Shown: positions 1 through 13,200 of the stretch, one piece after another
Layout: every line of letters starts with the position of its first letter
Numbering within the stretch: the first letter of the stretch is position 1
Origin: Oegoconia quadripuncta
Taxonomy: Eukaryota; Arthropoda; Insecta; Lepidoptera; Autostichidae
Direction: 5' to 3'
DNA: 64,000 bases
Assembly (NCBI GenBank): GCA_949316235.1
Contig: OX438741.1
Location: 23,774,324-23,838,323 of the forward strand
Position numbers and translations under genes: made by a program
Notes under the pieces: generated by a model
Told to the model about the DNA's origin: nothing
The model's input: only the letters and a program-made list of their open reading frames with translations
Database searches by the model: none

Positions 1-47
1 TCAGAAAACTGCGGGTGGAATAATTTACCGAATTAGACGGGATGCTA

Positions 48-95
48 CCGTTAATCTATCTATCTATTAGATCTATCTATCTTAACTATCTTATC
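48..95. repeat. ATCT/TATC microsatellite
   Basis: Imperfect run of the tetramer ATCT with a few interruptions, at the edge of a SINE A fragment. Confidence 0.7.
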
Positions 96-212
96 GTTAT
101 CTAAATCTGCCGCCAAACAGCAATGTTAATAGCATTGTTGTGTTCCGGTTGTCAGAGATAAATAAGATGAGGTCAAGTGCTAACCCGTTGTGCATAAAAA
201 AATTCACGTAAA
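91..212 (+). repeat. SINE family A, 3' fragment
   Basis: Matches the central and 3' part of the full copy at 54417-54751 (reverse complement): the block with GCAATGTTAATAGCATTG and the tail GTTGTGCATAAAAAAA. The tRNA-like head is missing. Confidence 0.7.
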
Positions 213-1284
213 ATAATCTTGTACGTACCTATTTTACACTGTGATAACATGGGGTCAACCTCCTCTCATTAGGATATAATGGATGGATCGTAATCCAGCA
301 CGAGAGAGCAACGGATTTGCAACCAAAGTAAAGATAATTTTAAATAAAGTAACAGACAGACTGATTCTAAGATTGTTCTTGGATTCGAAATTACGCAATT
401 ATCATTAGGAAGGTAGGTAGCTGAACTAAATTGCTATGGTTAGATGTGGCAATCGTGGTTCCAGAACAGCTACTACTATCTACCAGTCCGTTAGGTATGT
501 GTACCGGCGCGGGCGCCGCGTCAGAGAACCTACAAGCAATTTGTTAATACCTAGATATATAGGTACCTATCTACCTACTTCAATATTTTTATTCCCGATA
601 TTCCTATGTGTTTATATAAATATTTATTTACAAGGTAGGTGCTAACTAGCTAACTAACTAAATATTTTTTTTGTAATTTATTTTAAAAAAATGCAAAAAA
701 CATCGTCATCGCTAAGCTCTACAATAATGAAGTAATCACGTTTGCTTTCTTTCATATTATATCCTGATTCAACTCAAAGAAATTGCACATAGTAGAGCGA
801 TATTAAGATAGAAGTCGAACTTAAATTTTGACCCTTGATCTATTTTAAATGAAAACCATTCCGTGTCATACTTTCCTGAATACAAACTTGGGATCTTCAA
901 GAACAGGCTGAGTATAGGCATTTACTGAGATCGCGTGCCTCATTCTCGGCCACATCGTCACTTTAGGTGAGACTGTAGTCGAACGCGTATTCCCTTTACT
1001 CATAAAAAAAAAAAAAAGAATGACACCGTATAGACCGTTTGACGTTCATTTAAATTGGGTACCTCAAAACGTTTTTTAATAAAAAAATTTACCATGATAA
1101 TGTTATGTAAGTACGGAACTCTCAGGGAACGCTTTCTACTCTTTTTCTTTGCCGGATTTTTTGTGTTTAGGTCTCTATATTTTTACCTTCGTCGATTCAG
1201 CGATTTTGTCGATATTTTTTAGTGGATGTATATTTGAAGTTCGAACGGAATAGAGGTTCTTGTTTATTTGTATAAATCGAATAT

Positions 1285-1500
1285 AAATAAATATTTCGGA
1301 CCTATCACCTAGTCCCAAACTATAAGTAAAGCTTGTACTATGGATACTAGGTAACGGATAAACATACATAATTTTTTATATAAACATCCATGACTCAGGA
1401 ATAAATGTTTCGTATTCATCACACAAACACCTCGCGGCATTCGATCCCGCAACCGTTGGTTTCGCAGACAGAGTCACTATCCACTACACAAATCGGTCGT
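1285..1500 (-). repeat. SINE family B2 (tRNA-like head), diverged
   Basis: On the minus strand a tRNA-like head with a B-box-like GCGGGATCGAATGCC is followed by a stretch shared with 16658-16870 (plus strand), ending near the shared block GGGACTAGGTGATAGGT. Diverged copy. Confidence 0.6.
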
Positions 1501-1540
1501 CTAAATATTTATAGAGTCTAGAGAAGCGACAAAAGATAAC

Positions 1541-2125
1541 CGCCTCCACCTCCGTGACTCAATGTACTCAACAAGCACTACATAAGGCTTACAACCGGTC
1601 GCGGTTCGATTCACAGCGGACTCGTACATGTTTAGCAAGTATTCGGTTTGGTTGGTGGTAAGGCATTTTTAGATATCCGCTTGGCCAGCTACCACCATCT
1701 GTTAACCCATGACACCATGTTGATTACTAATATGGTTTATTCATCTATTTTCCACAGAGACAATCCTTACAATACAATACTCGAACTCTCCTTACAATAC
1801 TCGAACGGTATAACAATTCACTCAACTATAGAATCAGTATTGCCACTAGTCAAGTTTATACTTCCTCAAAACTAATTTCTTCTTCTGTTATTTTACTAGT
1901 TACCATTTAGATTTTATTAAAAAGAAAAATTGAAAAGTAGAGTATTTCTAACACATCACATCTAGTTAGCTGCTAAGCAGCAATGTTGATAGCATTGTTA
2001 TGTTCCGGCAATTAGAGACAAGTGGCCGTCCCACAAATAACTTGGAGATTCAAGGGTAAGCGCGCTTTCACCTTCGATCTCTATGACTGAGCTCAAACAC
2101 TAACCGTTTTGTACAGAAAAAATAT
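1541..2125 (+). repeat. SINE family A split by an unrelated insertion
   Basis: The tRNA-like head and B box (GGTTCGATTCACAGCG) lie at 1541-1710 and the 3' half at about 1963-2125. The roughly 250 bases between them are absent from the other copies of the family, so this SINE carries an insertion. The inserted piece contains a short direct repeat (ACAATACTCGAAC twice) and no gene. Confidence 0.6.
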
Positions 2126-3839
2126 AATATTAAACACTCTTCAAAAAAATATAGTATATACAATGTTGTTGTTTCTCTAATATGTAGAAATATTAGTAAG
2201 ATTATCTTCCTAAGTTAATCTCTAAACACGATCGAGGTCACTAATTAGTGTTCAATATGTAATTCAATATTGTTGATCTATACCCAATAAACAATATCGT
2301 CGTTGTCAATAGTGTTTAGTGTAAATAAGTTAAAAGTCAAAGGAAGTAGGTATGTACTAACAAACGAGCTATTGACAACGAGTAACGGCGTTTTAGGAAA
2401 GAAAGAACCGTTTGCAATAATATACTTATCCATTAAAGATTACATGGCGAGGCGATGTAGTCCGGGTAGGATCGAGTGTAGTTTTTATAACATAAACGTG
2501 TTTATTTTGCACAAACAAATTAAGAGGGTTTATACCGTCCAGTGGCGCCCTCATTGGATAAATTAAGATTTCTTTTTAAACACAAAATAAATCAATGAAA
2601 CCGCACTGACCTGCACTCGAGAAGCCAAAAGCTAATTATAAATAATACCTTAATACTTTTATGGGGTTACATTCTAGAATTCACGATTATAAAAAAAATT
2701 GCCCGTTTTTATCAAAAATAACCGTATTTGTCTGGAGATAGTTACCTACTCTCCACACAAAGTGACAATTATATTGTGCTAATGCCAGCAATCACTAACT
2801 AAAGTCTTTGAACAGGTCACATTATTATGTACCTAATTATTTATATTATGCTTAAAATAGAGCTGATTCTAGTAAATTCTGTGGAAGACTAGGTACTTTA
2901 ACCAGCTAATAAGATTAATTAATTACTTAGACAAATGCACAACTGTGCTTGACGTAGCCAAAAAAACCGAGTACCTACTAAACATGTATCACGCTGGTAA
3001 TGGAACCCACGATCTCCCTTTTGGAAAATTTATGTTGTGTAATGTATACCTATGTGGGTATGTCAATGCCACGCAGGCGGTTTACAGGCTGATGATGATG
3101 GTACTTCAATAGTATTATTTTCTGTCTGCCAATTAGCTAATTGACCTTCGGCTCACACTGTAGTAACCTCCACAAGAGCGTATAATTAATTAATTACGTT
3201 AAGAAATATGTATGTGTGTGTATGAAATATGAATTTTATAAGTACCTATTGTAATAATGATGTATGAATTATCATTATATTTATGTACTCATATTAATAA
3301 GTATTATGATGTGTTTATTTTTTGTAGAATAAAATATCTTTGCAAAAACATGGAGATATTTTTTTAAGGTTTCGTCAGGAAACCTTCATTATGAAGGTAT
3401 TCGGGCCATCCTTCCAATCCATCCATCCAAGGTCTAGCTAGTGTCTACTGCTTGATCGTTCGCTAGCAACTCGTAGCTTAAAACTAGTCCGATTGAGTTA
3501 AAAATTGGAACATACATGTTAGAGTTGTCCGGCGGCGGTTGAGTCGTTTTGAAGACATAGTTTGTCTACTTTTAGTACAAGAAATCTTTGGTCTACAATT
3601 TTACATTGATGATTCATTAAACAGTCTTATAGATATGCAACTATCAGAATTTCGATGATACGGCTTGACATATTTATCGACTAATTTGCGTATAATCCCA
3701 ATTTCCTTGCGTTGATCCGATGAGGATTAGTTCTACGTGATTGATTCAAATAGCCTCTCAGCCAGAATCTAAACAGCATGCTTCGTTTCGGAAGGTTTCT
3801 ACCCATAACCACTTGCTGCTGGTTATTTAGCTGTTACCT

Positions 3840-4157
3840 TTTTTTTTGCACCACGGGTTCGTACTTGACTTCAATCACACCTGATGTTAAGTGAAGATGA
3901 GGTCGAAGGTGGAAACGTACTGACCCGGATACCCCAACACATTTGGGGGACTGGCTATCTTATCTCTGACAACCAGAACACAACAATGCTATTAACACTG
4001 CTGCTTGGCGGCAGATTTAGATAAGATGGTGGTAGCTAGCCAGGCGGACATTTAAAATGCCCTACCACCTACTTAAACATGTACCCCGCTGGGGATCGAA
4101 CCCGCGACATCCGAATCGTAAACCCAATGTAGTTTACATTGAGCCACGGAGGCGGTA
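3840..4157 (-). repeat. SINE family A, near full length
   Basis: tRNA-derived SINE. On the minus strand it has an A-box-like GTGGCTCAATGTAAAC, a B box GGGTTCGATCCCC, the conserved body shared with 13480-13818, 54417-54751 and 60988-61321, and a poly-A end. It lies about 40 bases from the donor site of P450 exon 8. Confidence 0.8.
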
Positions 4158-4200
4158 CCTCTCATACGACGAGGCCTTAATGTTTTTTGAATCTACTTAC

Positions 4201-7200
4201 CAGCTCCAAAAGGAAGACTTTTGTCTAGAGCCACATTGAGTTGTCCATCCACAAGGAACCGTTCTGGTCTGAACGTCTCTGGGTCTCCCCAGATTGCTTT
4301 GTCCATGTGCAGGACCACGTAGTTGGCGCCGATCATTGTACCCTGAAATTAACGTCGTTGTTAGATTTTTTAAGTTATAAGGTCCTAAGGGTCATCTGAT
4401 TGGCATTTATAGTATCATGCGACTCTCAAAAGCTTTGGTCTTCGTCACTGCCGTCAACAAGACCTTCCGTTTCGAACTAGAACTAAGGACGAAACACTGA
4501 AGCGCGTGTCGAAAGATTTGCGCTATAGGCTTCAATTAGAATATGAAAATTAAAATGAAAAATGGTTTTATTGCAACATCTTAAGCCTACAAAACAAAGA
4601 ACATTCATAAACAGTTCAGAAATATCTGACTTATTACATAATAGGGTTGAGGCTTCCTAGTAAGTATCATATACATTATTAAATTTTCGTTTTTATTTTA
4701 TACTTTTTGGAGAAAAAACAGAGTTATACGTATTTGCAGTTGATTTATGTCATTTTCATTGCGGTTTCGATGCACTTTTTACTATGACATAATAAGTTGG
4801 TCGACTGTTACTAGAGCATATTAGGTACGCTGTGATAATTTTTCTATTAACTTCGTTACATATATTATTACTAATATTGTGAATACATATTTATGATTTT
4901 CAAAAAAAGCCGTTTGGCTGGTAGTGGTTAGTGACAAGCAACTCAAACGACCACTTTAATAACAGCTTGCGAGTAAAACAGTTGCGACACACTTTAAAAA
5001 TGACGTATTCCGTCACTTTTTGTTCGTATCTTTCTTTATTTTATCGAGTCGTGAAGTCTAATCAAAACTCATACTCCGCCTATATACTGTACTGAATAAA
5101 CGAAGGGCATGAATAAAATGTACCAACTAACATACATATACACAGACTTTTCACCTTTATTAAAACAGACTGCAAGATGTTGCCAACCTGCAACACTGAT
5201 ATATTGGGTCTTGGTTGGTCTACCTATGAAGTTGGAGTTTTTTTTCTTCGTTAATCATATGTACCAATTCCTGCGATTTTGAAAGCTATATCCAAATTTG
5301 TTTTTTATTTGGAAAATGGAATATTATTTCAAGGTTTCACATGAAATATTTTTTAATTTCTGGGCTAAATCACATAATAAAAAAATTGGAACAGAGCTCT
5401 TTTCATGTGCTTCCCATAATCATTTCTTAGATTCGCTGAAACTTTTATAAAGCGGATACTTTTAAAAATTAACGCTACCTATACCTAACTTAATGTTATC
5501 CGATAATACACACAAAGTTTAGCAAAATTTGGATTTACCGTTCCCAAAAAAAAAAACAAAACATGTTGGAGAAAACAGTCTTAATGAAATTCTTCATACA
5601 AAACGCCAATTTCATAGGTAAGGACCTAACAATAGCTTTTTCTACCCTGCAGACTGTACCATAGATAACTATGCTTACCATTGCTCTACTGATGCAGGTA
5701 CTTGCTTGATAGCATGACGATAGAGAAAAATATTTATTCACTAATCAATGCCTTTCAATCGGTTACCTCAGGTATATCGTATCCAGCAAATTTGGAGTCA
5801 CTCATAACCCGGTGTGGTACTCCTAAAGGCACGAGGGTATCGTATCTCATTGCCTCCCGAATGCAGGCCTCCGTGTATGGCATACTGAAACGAAAACCAA
5901 GCAGTGATTTATGTTGGTAGCAACCAATCTAACAAGTTTTCTACAAATTTTACTCGCCCAAAGCATATTTTCATGTGCCAAACTCAAGGTTGGTATGGCA
6001 TGTAATAGCTTTTTATTTACTTATTTTTTATTACATATTGAAAGTGCTATTAGTTTATCTTGTATGATTATTAAATAATTTTTAACAATTCTTAAATAAA
6101 TATGTACTTTAATTTTTAAAGTTTGTGACTATTTAATAGGTGCTCTGCTCGCGTTGAGTTTCGACGGTTATAGCGTCGCATTAGTTTGTAGACGACACCG
6201 CATGCTACATGGCACAATAGGCGCCACATCCACATCGCATATCCATACAGACATGCGGCACACATTTATAATAATACACACGGTTTCATACAAACCAATG
6301 CAACACCACAAGTTGTATTTTTTTCCATAGACGTCACTTGATTAAATTCCCTGGACCACATATATAAAAAACTCTGGTGTCTATCCTTGAAAATAACTCT
6401 ACTCACTTCCGCCTGTCGTCCAGATTGGGAAAACGGTCCCTGCCGACGACATGATCGATCTCCTCGTGGATCTTATCCTGGATCTCAGGCTGCAGCAGTA
6501 GTCGCTCTATAAGCATCGTTAGCACGGACTCCGTCGCCGACGCCGCCGGGAACATGTAGTCAGTGCAGATTAGCCGTAATTGCTCCACTGATAAAAATGA
6601 AATATACTTTTTCAGACATCTATCAACAATTTATTTGCGACACTGCTGGACGGTGGCCATTGGTGCAAATGGAGGATGGGTACCCTGGGTTATATTATAA
6701 GACGCAAATGAATCGGCGCTTTTATCTGTTTCGGGCGATTTTCACTACTTAATGTCAAACAGGTAGCTAGTACTATTTTAATAAAAAACGAGGAGTTGGA
6801 GCTTGTGGACAACTACTCTATTTCTAGGCATCTAGGCATTTCTAGTTAGATAAAGGACTACAATGGGGTCCGCATATCGAAAGGTTGTCGAAACGTCTCA
6901 GTTCTGCAGTGTTCGCTATTAAAAAAATGCGCTATTTAACCGACGTGGACACCGCGAGGCTGGTATACTTCAGCTATTTCCATAGCATAATGGCTTATGG
7001 CATTTTGTTATGGGGAAATGCCGCGGCCATAAATTGTATTTTTGTTCTGCAGAAGCGAGCGGTTCGTGCGATCTACAAGTTAGGCTCCCGAGTATCTCTG
7101 AGGAATAAATTTCAGGAAATCAATATATTAACTTTGGCATCGCAATATATTTACGAAACTTAATGTACGTAAGAAAGAATCTACATTTGTTTAGGAAAAA

Positions 7201-10200
7201 TTGTGAAATACACAATGTTAATACAAGATATAAAAATAAACTTGCTGTCCATAGCAATTGCTTACACAAAGTCATTAAGTCATTCAAGGGACAATGTATA
7301 AAGCCAAAGGCTATTATAAAATTTCTGACTATCTGGTTGATAAGAATGCGTGGACATGAACCGCTCAGCATTATCCAATATATTTTATTCTTATTTTTCT
7401 TTGTCGAATCATAAATTTTACAATTAGGTATTTCAAATTGTATTTGTATTGACTTATTTAAAAAGAGTAACCCCCGAGTTTCTTGCTCGTTCTTCTCTGG
7501 GGAGACTGCCTAGTGAATGAGCGATAACTGTATGTCATGACGATTTCAAATGTTATTCTTATAACTTACGAAATAAAAATATTTTTGATTTTGATTGCCA
7601 CCGCTCGCCGTGTCATAGCATCACTGGCGAAAACATGGCGCGGCGGTTACCACTGCAGCGATGCCATGTTTTCGGTTTTCATACAAAATGATGCGCCAGT
7701 ATAGCGTTTTGGAACAGCCCGTGAATATATAGATCTACGAGCAAATGAACAACAAACAGCAGCAGCAACTTTCCACCAACGGTCTATGTTATGTTCTCCC
7801 AATGAATCCTTATATATAGTTATATACTCCCAAAAAGTCGCATGTTAATATCAGTTATAAAACAGCTATTAACAATCAATAAATGGCGACCTACCACCCG
7901 ATACCATCAAGTGGGTACCGGGCTAAGACCTGTTCAAAACGTAATTACGCTCCACCTGGGTTCAATGATATTGATATCAGAACGTTCGAGATGCTAGAAT
8001 ACTCAAACCAGAATTCAGCTATCATGATAATGCCAAAAAATTGTGCTCATTTAAAAACAAAAAAAAATTGTACTGTGGCATATTGAGGATCCCGGCGTCA
8101 CGTATTACTTGGCATCCACATTTTGCACACGCAGAGACCTACAATTATAAATTGTATCCCTAAAAACTGTCCCAAGATAGTGCTCTAAAATACCCAAGTC
8201 CCATAAATAGCATTAATAATGACTTGAGTTGTCGCCTTGATAACCCTTCACTCTCAACAAACTGAGGCAACAAACCATATGTTATACGCTTCGACGACTA
8301 CGTACGACGACCAATTACTTTTTATCTCCTCTGGTCCTAATTTCATTGTGTTTATTGGTTATTTTCATATTTATACATGTATGTGTGTTAGCGATGGGTC
8401 AAATAAACGATTCTTATTCTTTACTTCAAAAACAACAAAGTTTTTTAGATGTAGTTGTTAAAAGGCGCACACGACTTACTTTTTGTGCCCCGGACATTTT
8501 CGTCCACCGTGTGCGTTATTGCCTAGAGTTCCATAAATACCATACTCGCGAATAAATTGTCAGATTTGGATTTTTTGACCGGGTAATTAGGTACTATTTA
8601 TGGGACTCTATTTCACAGGCTCTATTTTGGCACTGTTTTTTTAATAGACAAATATTAATTATAGGTAAAATCAGTACGTCTGTACATAATTGTAAAACGT
8701 ACATAATAATAAAAGTATTTGACGTAAATTTTATGATATTATTAAAATAGCTGAATTTCTATTCTATTTTGTGTATTCTAGCATCACGGACGTATAATAA
8801 TCAGATAAATTTTATCTTTCTAAGGGCTTCGGGGTCGGAGAACATTCGTTAGTAAAACCAGGCTCGAGTCATTTACCTACTTGTGTAGTACTCGCTTTAT
8901 TGATCCTAGGTTGAATGAAAGCAATGCCGGCATCGTTAGTAACTACCCGTTACCACGGATGAATGTATTCGTGATAAAACGACCACTACATGTGTTCTAA
9001 ATTCCTTGAGTCTAAATGCATAGTCTCGGCCACCTATTGGCCCACAATTGTAATGTGGCCATCCGAAGAATAATTAGTAACAATGTAGTTTTGTACCTAA
9101 TGCCTTTCCTAGCACTTAAAAAAAAAAGTGTTATTGGACACTAGGTTTGATAGGCCATATCATTTGATTGATTGAATTTGAATGCTTGAATTTTTACAGG
9201 ACTATAAAAACTGTAGATTTATTTATGTTAATTTGAAACCTCTAGCAGTTTCTGAGAGAAATGGTCTTGATGGATAGACCGACGACAATATAAGGTGCCG
9301 CTTTTTTTTATATAGTTAAACAAATACATAATGAATTTTAGCAACAACTTGTTGAGAACGGAATATATCCATAATTACCTATAGAGCGTATTTCATTGGT
9401 TGATTGATAGATTGATAGATTGAATCATTTCATTCGTCAGTGTCAAAATTGAACAAGGTTATTTTGAGCGAAAATCTACCTTAAGTCCGTCAAGAAACAA
9501 AACAGGTCGAGTTTGCTCATCATCCAAGATATCACTTCCACAAATATGTATATTATTAGACAAAATTGTAAACTGGTGTAGGTAAGGCCTAGACCGATCT
9601 GAATTATGGCGAACAGCTTCGGCTTAGATCAATAATTGTGAGTGCTTACAATGTACCTACATTGAGTTTATCCTATTTATCTTTGTATGGTTACAGGATG
9701 GCATAAACATGAGAGATCTTATTCTACCCGAGTGAGCTGTTTGCTCGTTTGTCATGTACAGTTACATAAAAGACTAGCAGAGAACTTGTATATGTTGGCT
9801 GGTTGTAACTGAATCACAGTCCAACTGAATATTTATCTAATTACGAGTAAGTACCTAAACCTCAAACGTAAGCAGGTATATGAGCAACACATTCAGATTG
9901 AGACCTGCGTAGTTATGTAGGTAATAGTAGTAGGTATTTTTTATTATTACAGGAATATTTATCAACCACTACCTATCAATCAATCTTCACCCACATTCAC
10001 CCACTGCTCGGTACAGGTATACATGAGATTAATTAATAATCAAATCAGGTAGAGTAACAGTAAAATATAAAAAACTACTTCCCATATGATACTTTCTGAT
10101 TAGTCCAATTTTTTTTTTAATATACAGTGTTTAAATTCAAGATTCCCGGTTGATAACAAACATTTTACAGAAGTACCTAGATATAGCAACAATGATATCG

Positions 10201-13200
10201 CGCAACGGTCTCTCCGTGGAGAGCATAATCTAATCACGAAGGTAATCCTATGAAAGTAATTTTATTGTTGCTGAGTACATTCAACATTTACAATCGTAAG
10301 CAAAAGAATAAGTAACCGTCAAATATGTCAAATATTACAAAAACATATTGCATCTACAAGTGCTGATTACCAACGAAGGAATTTTTAACGAGTTGTTAAA
10401 AATACGCAGTTGAAATTCGTCAGAATTATCCTGTTTAGTGCAAAAGAGTTAATGTAATATTTGAACCAACCTTGGTAATGGATGGAATATTTAATCTTCG
10501 TATACAAGGTTATATTATGTCTCGTGGATCGCCGCTGTCATGTGATTATAATAGCTTGTTATAGAAGGTTGATTGAATTATTGCATTTAACCTTATACTA
10601 ATTATGTATGTCGTCCGATAACCAGAACATTATAACAACGGTAATTTACATTAATAAATTAAAGTATAGATATGGATGTTGTAAATTACCATGTTAATTC
10701 TAACATAATTTCACCAAGACATTGTAAATTAAGTAGGTACCTATTGGTAGAAACAAAAAAAAATAACAATATAAGTACCAAGTCCGTTTTGTAAAAAAAA
10801 ATCTAATATTTTTCTCTAAAGTCAGTTGGTGAATTCATTAGTAAATTTTAGTTATAAACACGTAAACACACTCACAAACAACACTTCTTTTATAGGTACC
10901 GTCCCTAGGTTTCATACCCCTTACCTACCTCTACCCTATACTCGACTAGTCAGTTCCTAAATTCGATTTGAGACCGTAATTAATCTCGTTTATTGTCATG
11001 TATTTATTTTAGTATTGCATCAGTATGCTACCGGATAGTACCTACATAAAAAAAAAACATTTAAATCTTAATATGTGACATGTGTAAATGAAATATTTAA
11101 ACGTTGTTAAAATTTCGCGTGCGTCAATAACACAAAGTGCTTTGTTGAAAACGTATAGCTCACCTAATAACATTCAATTAAGTTAATTTAAATTTTTACT
11201 ACATCACAATTAATTTCTAAGCTAAAGAGATAAAATAAATTCCAATGAAATAGGACCACATAATATACTTTTAATCCGATGACCTTTAGGTAATATATAA
11301 ACTGTGCCAAGACTCGTTAATTTATGTTGTACGAGATCTACATTTTTTTCTAGAACGCCAAGTTATTGACAGCGTTAGCGAAATCCGTTTTGATTTTGAA
11401 AGTGTATTTCTAAATTACCAGTTTGTTTGAGTAACTAACCCTTAATTAAACACAAGCCAAGCCACTTCCACATATTATGTACAAATATATATAGAATGTA
11501 TGTATCTATATATTAAGATTGTGCTTGACAAATATAAATGTATAGCTACGTGACTGAGTTTATAAATAATTTGATCTAATTCAAGCCACCTATTGTGTGA
11601 TAGAGGCTGTTTATGATTTGATGTAAAATCTACTTTAGGGCACTCGGTTGAGGGGGAATATGTGCCAATGTCAATGTAAAACTAATCTAGTCCCAATCTA
11701 CCATAGCCCGTGCTATGGATATTAGATAATACATAATCATACATGCTACATATTATATAAATATCCATGACTCGAGAATAAATGTTCGTATTAATCACAC
11801 ATTTAGGTACCCCTACCAAGATCGGCCTACTGATGATTGTATACAAAATAGAGACGCAGACGGTAACCAAGAATATGTCTCATCTCATTGTGAGAAAAAT
11901 TATTTAATCTTAGTATAACTAACTACCTGAATCCTTGGTGCAAAAGTGGTTCGAAAGTTGTTAGAGCTTAAAAACGGTTAAAATCAAGGAAGAATTAGTT
12001 AGAATTCTTCCAAAAACAGATCGAGATCGATTTTAATTAATTAATACTTATAAAGCAAACTGCAAATTAGAACGAGTAACTATTTCACGTGTTATATACT
12101 TATAGATAGTAAACTATGTATAATGTTTAGGGATCTGCAAGAAAATAGAAACGTAATAGCTTGAAACTATAGTTTGTAGGAAACTGTCAATTCTTTTTAA
12201 AAGGGTTTATCTCGGGATCTTTTTAAAGTTACAGTTTTGAGTATAGCAATATTGCCTGATGGTAACGAAGAATGGTTTCTCGTCTCATTATGTGAGAAAA
12301 ATTATTTAATCTTAATAACTACCTGTCCTTGGTTCAAAAATGGCACGAAAGTGCTTAAAACAATAGGTGTGCGCACCATTCTGCGGTACAGTCAGTTCAA
12401 CTGCAATATCCCCATGTTTCTCTGCAGCTAACAGACCTTACCCATTTGTATTATAAATGAACAAGTAACAGTATTAATATATGCAGTTCAGATATCAGTA
12501 CCTTGTTCTTAATAACTTTAAATGTATAGTATAAAACAATTTTCCTGTTAGGTATTTTCGAGTCAATACTTGAAACCGGGAACCCTGCCCCGTCCGAGTC
12601 GGTAGGTATCTAGTTAGTATCAATGTAGGTCGCTGAGACATTGCTCTTTAGTTGATAATTATAATAAATTAGTTCAGCAATGAGCTTCCTGTCACTGTTA
12701 TGATGACGATAAACTTGAATTGATGAATTTTAAAATCATAAATTTTGGACGAATATAGCATTGTTTTTGCGCGCTTTTTAATTTTTTGGTGTTAATTTGA
12801 TTCCCAACTTAAAGTAAAATTAAAAATTTTGAATGGTTTTTGTTGGAGGGCACAAAATATCATAATAAGTTAAAAACATTTCAGTTTGAAGTTTCACGAA
12901 TCTCGTTACTTATGGCACATATCTTATAGTTTTAGTTGTCAAAGGAGACATTCTAACATTGTTAGAGCTCCATTACAAATTAACTGATGAACTTTGTTGT
13001 ATATAAAATTAACGTTCTCAATAAATTTATGAGCAATTATTTTTAAAGTAGGCTATGATTTTCTCTAACATAATGTATTCAATATTTTGTATTCAGTAAA
13101 AGAAAGACAACCTCACTTATTATGAACAATACATGAGTTTGTCTATAAATGGAATAACACCTAGTGGCTGTTATGTTCTTTCAATCAATAAAATACGCTT

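Larger units (their letters stand above)
1..4200. other. P450 last intron (as far as visible)
   Basis: No exon seen. Contents: a short TATC/ATCT microsatellite at about 48-95, SINE family A pieces (91-212, 1541-2125, 3840-4157), a SINE family B2 piece (about 1285-1500, minus strand) and a LINE-like 3' tail with GATGATGATG near 3040-3101. The missing haem-cysteine exon of the P450 was looked for on the minus strand and not found. Confidence 0.6.
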
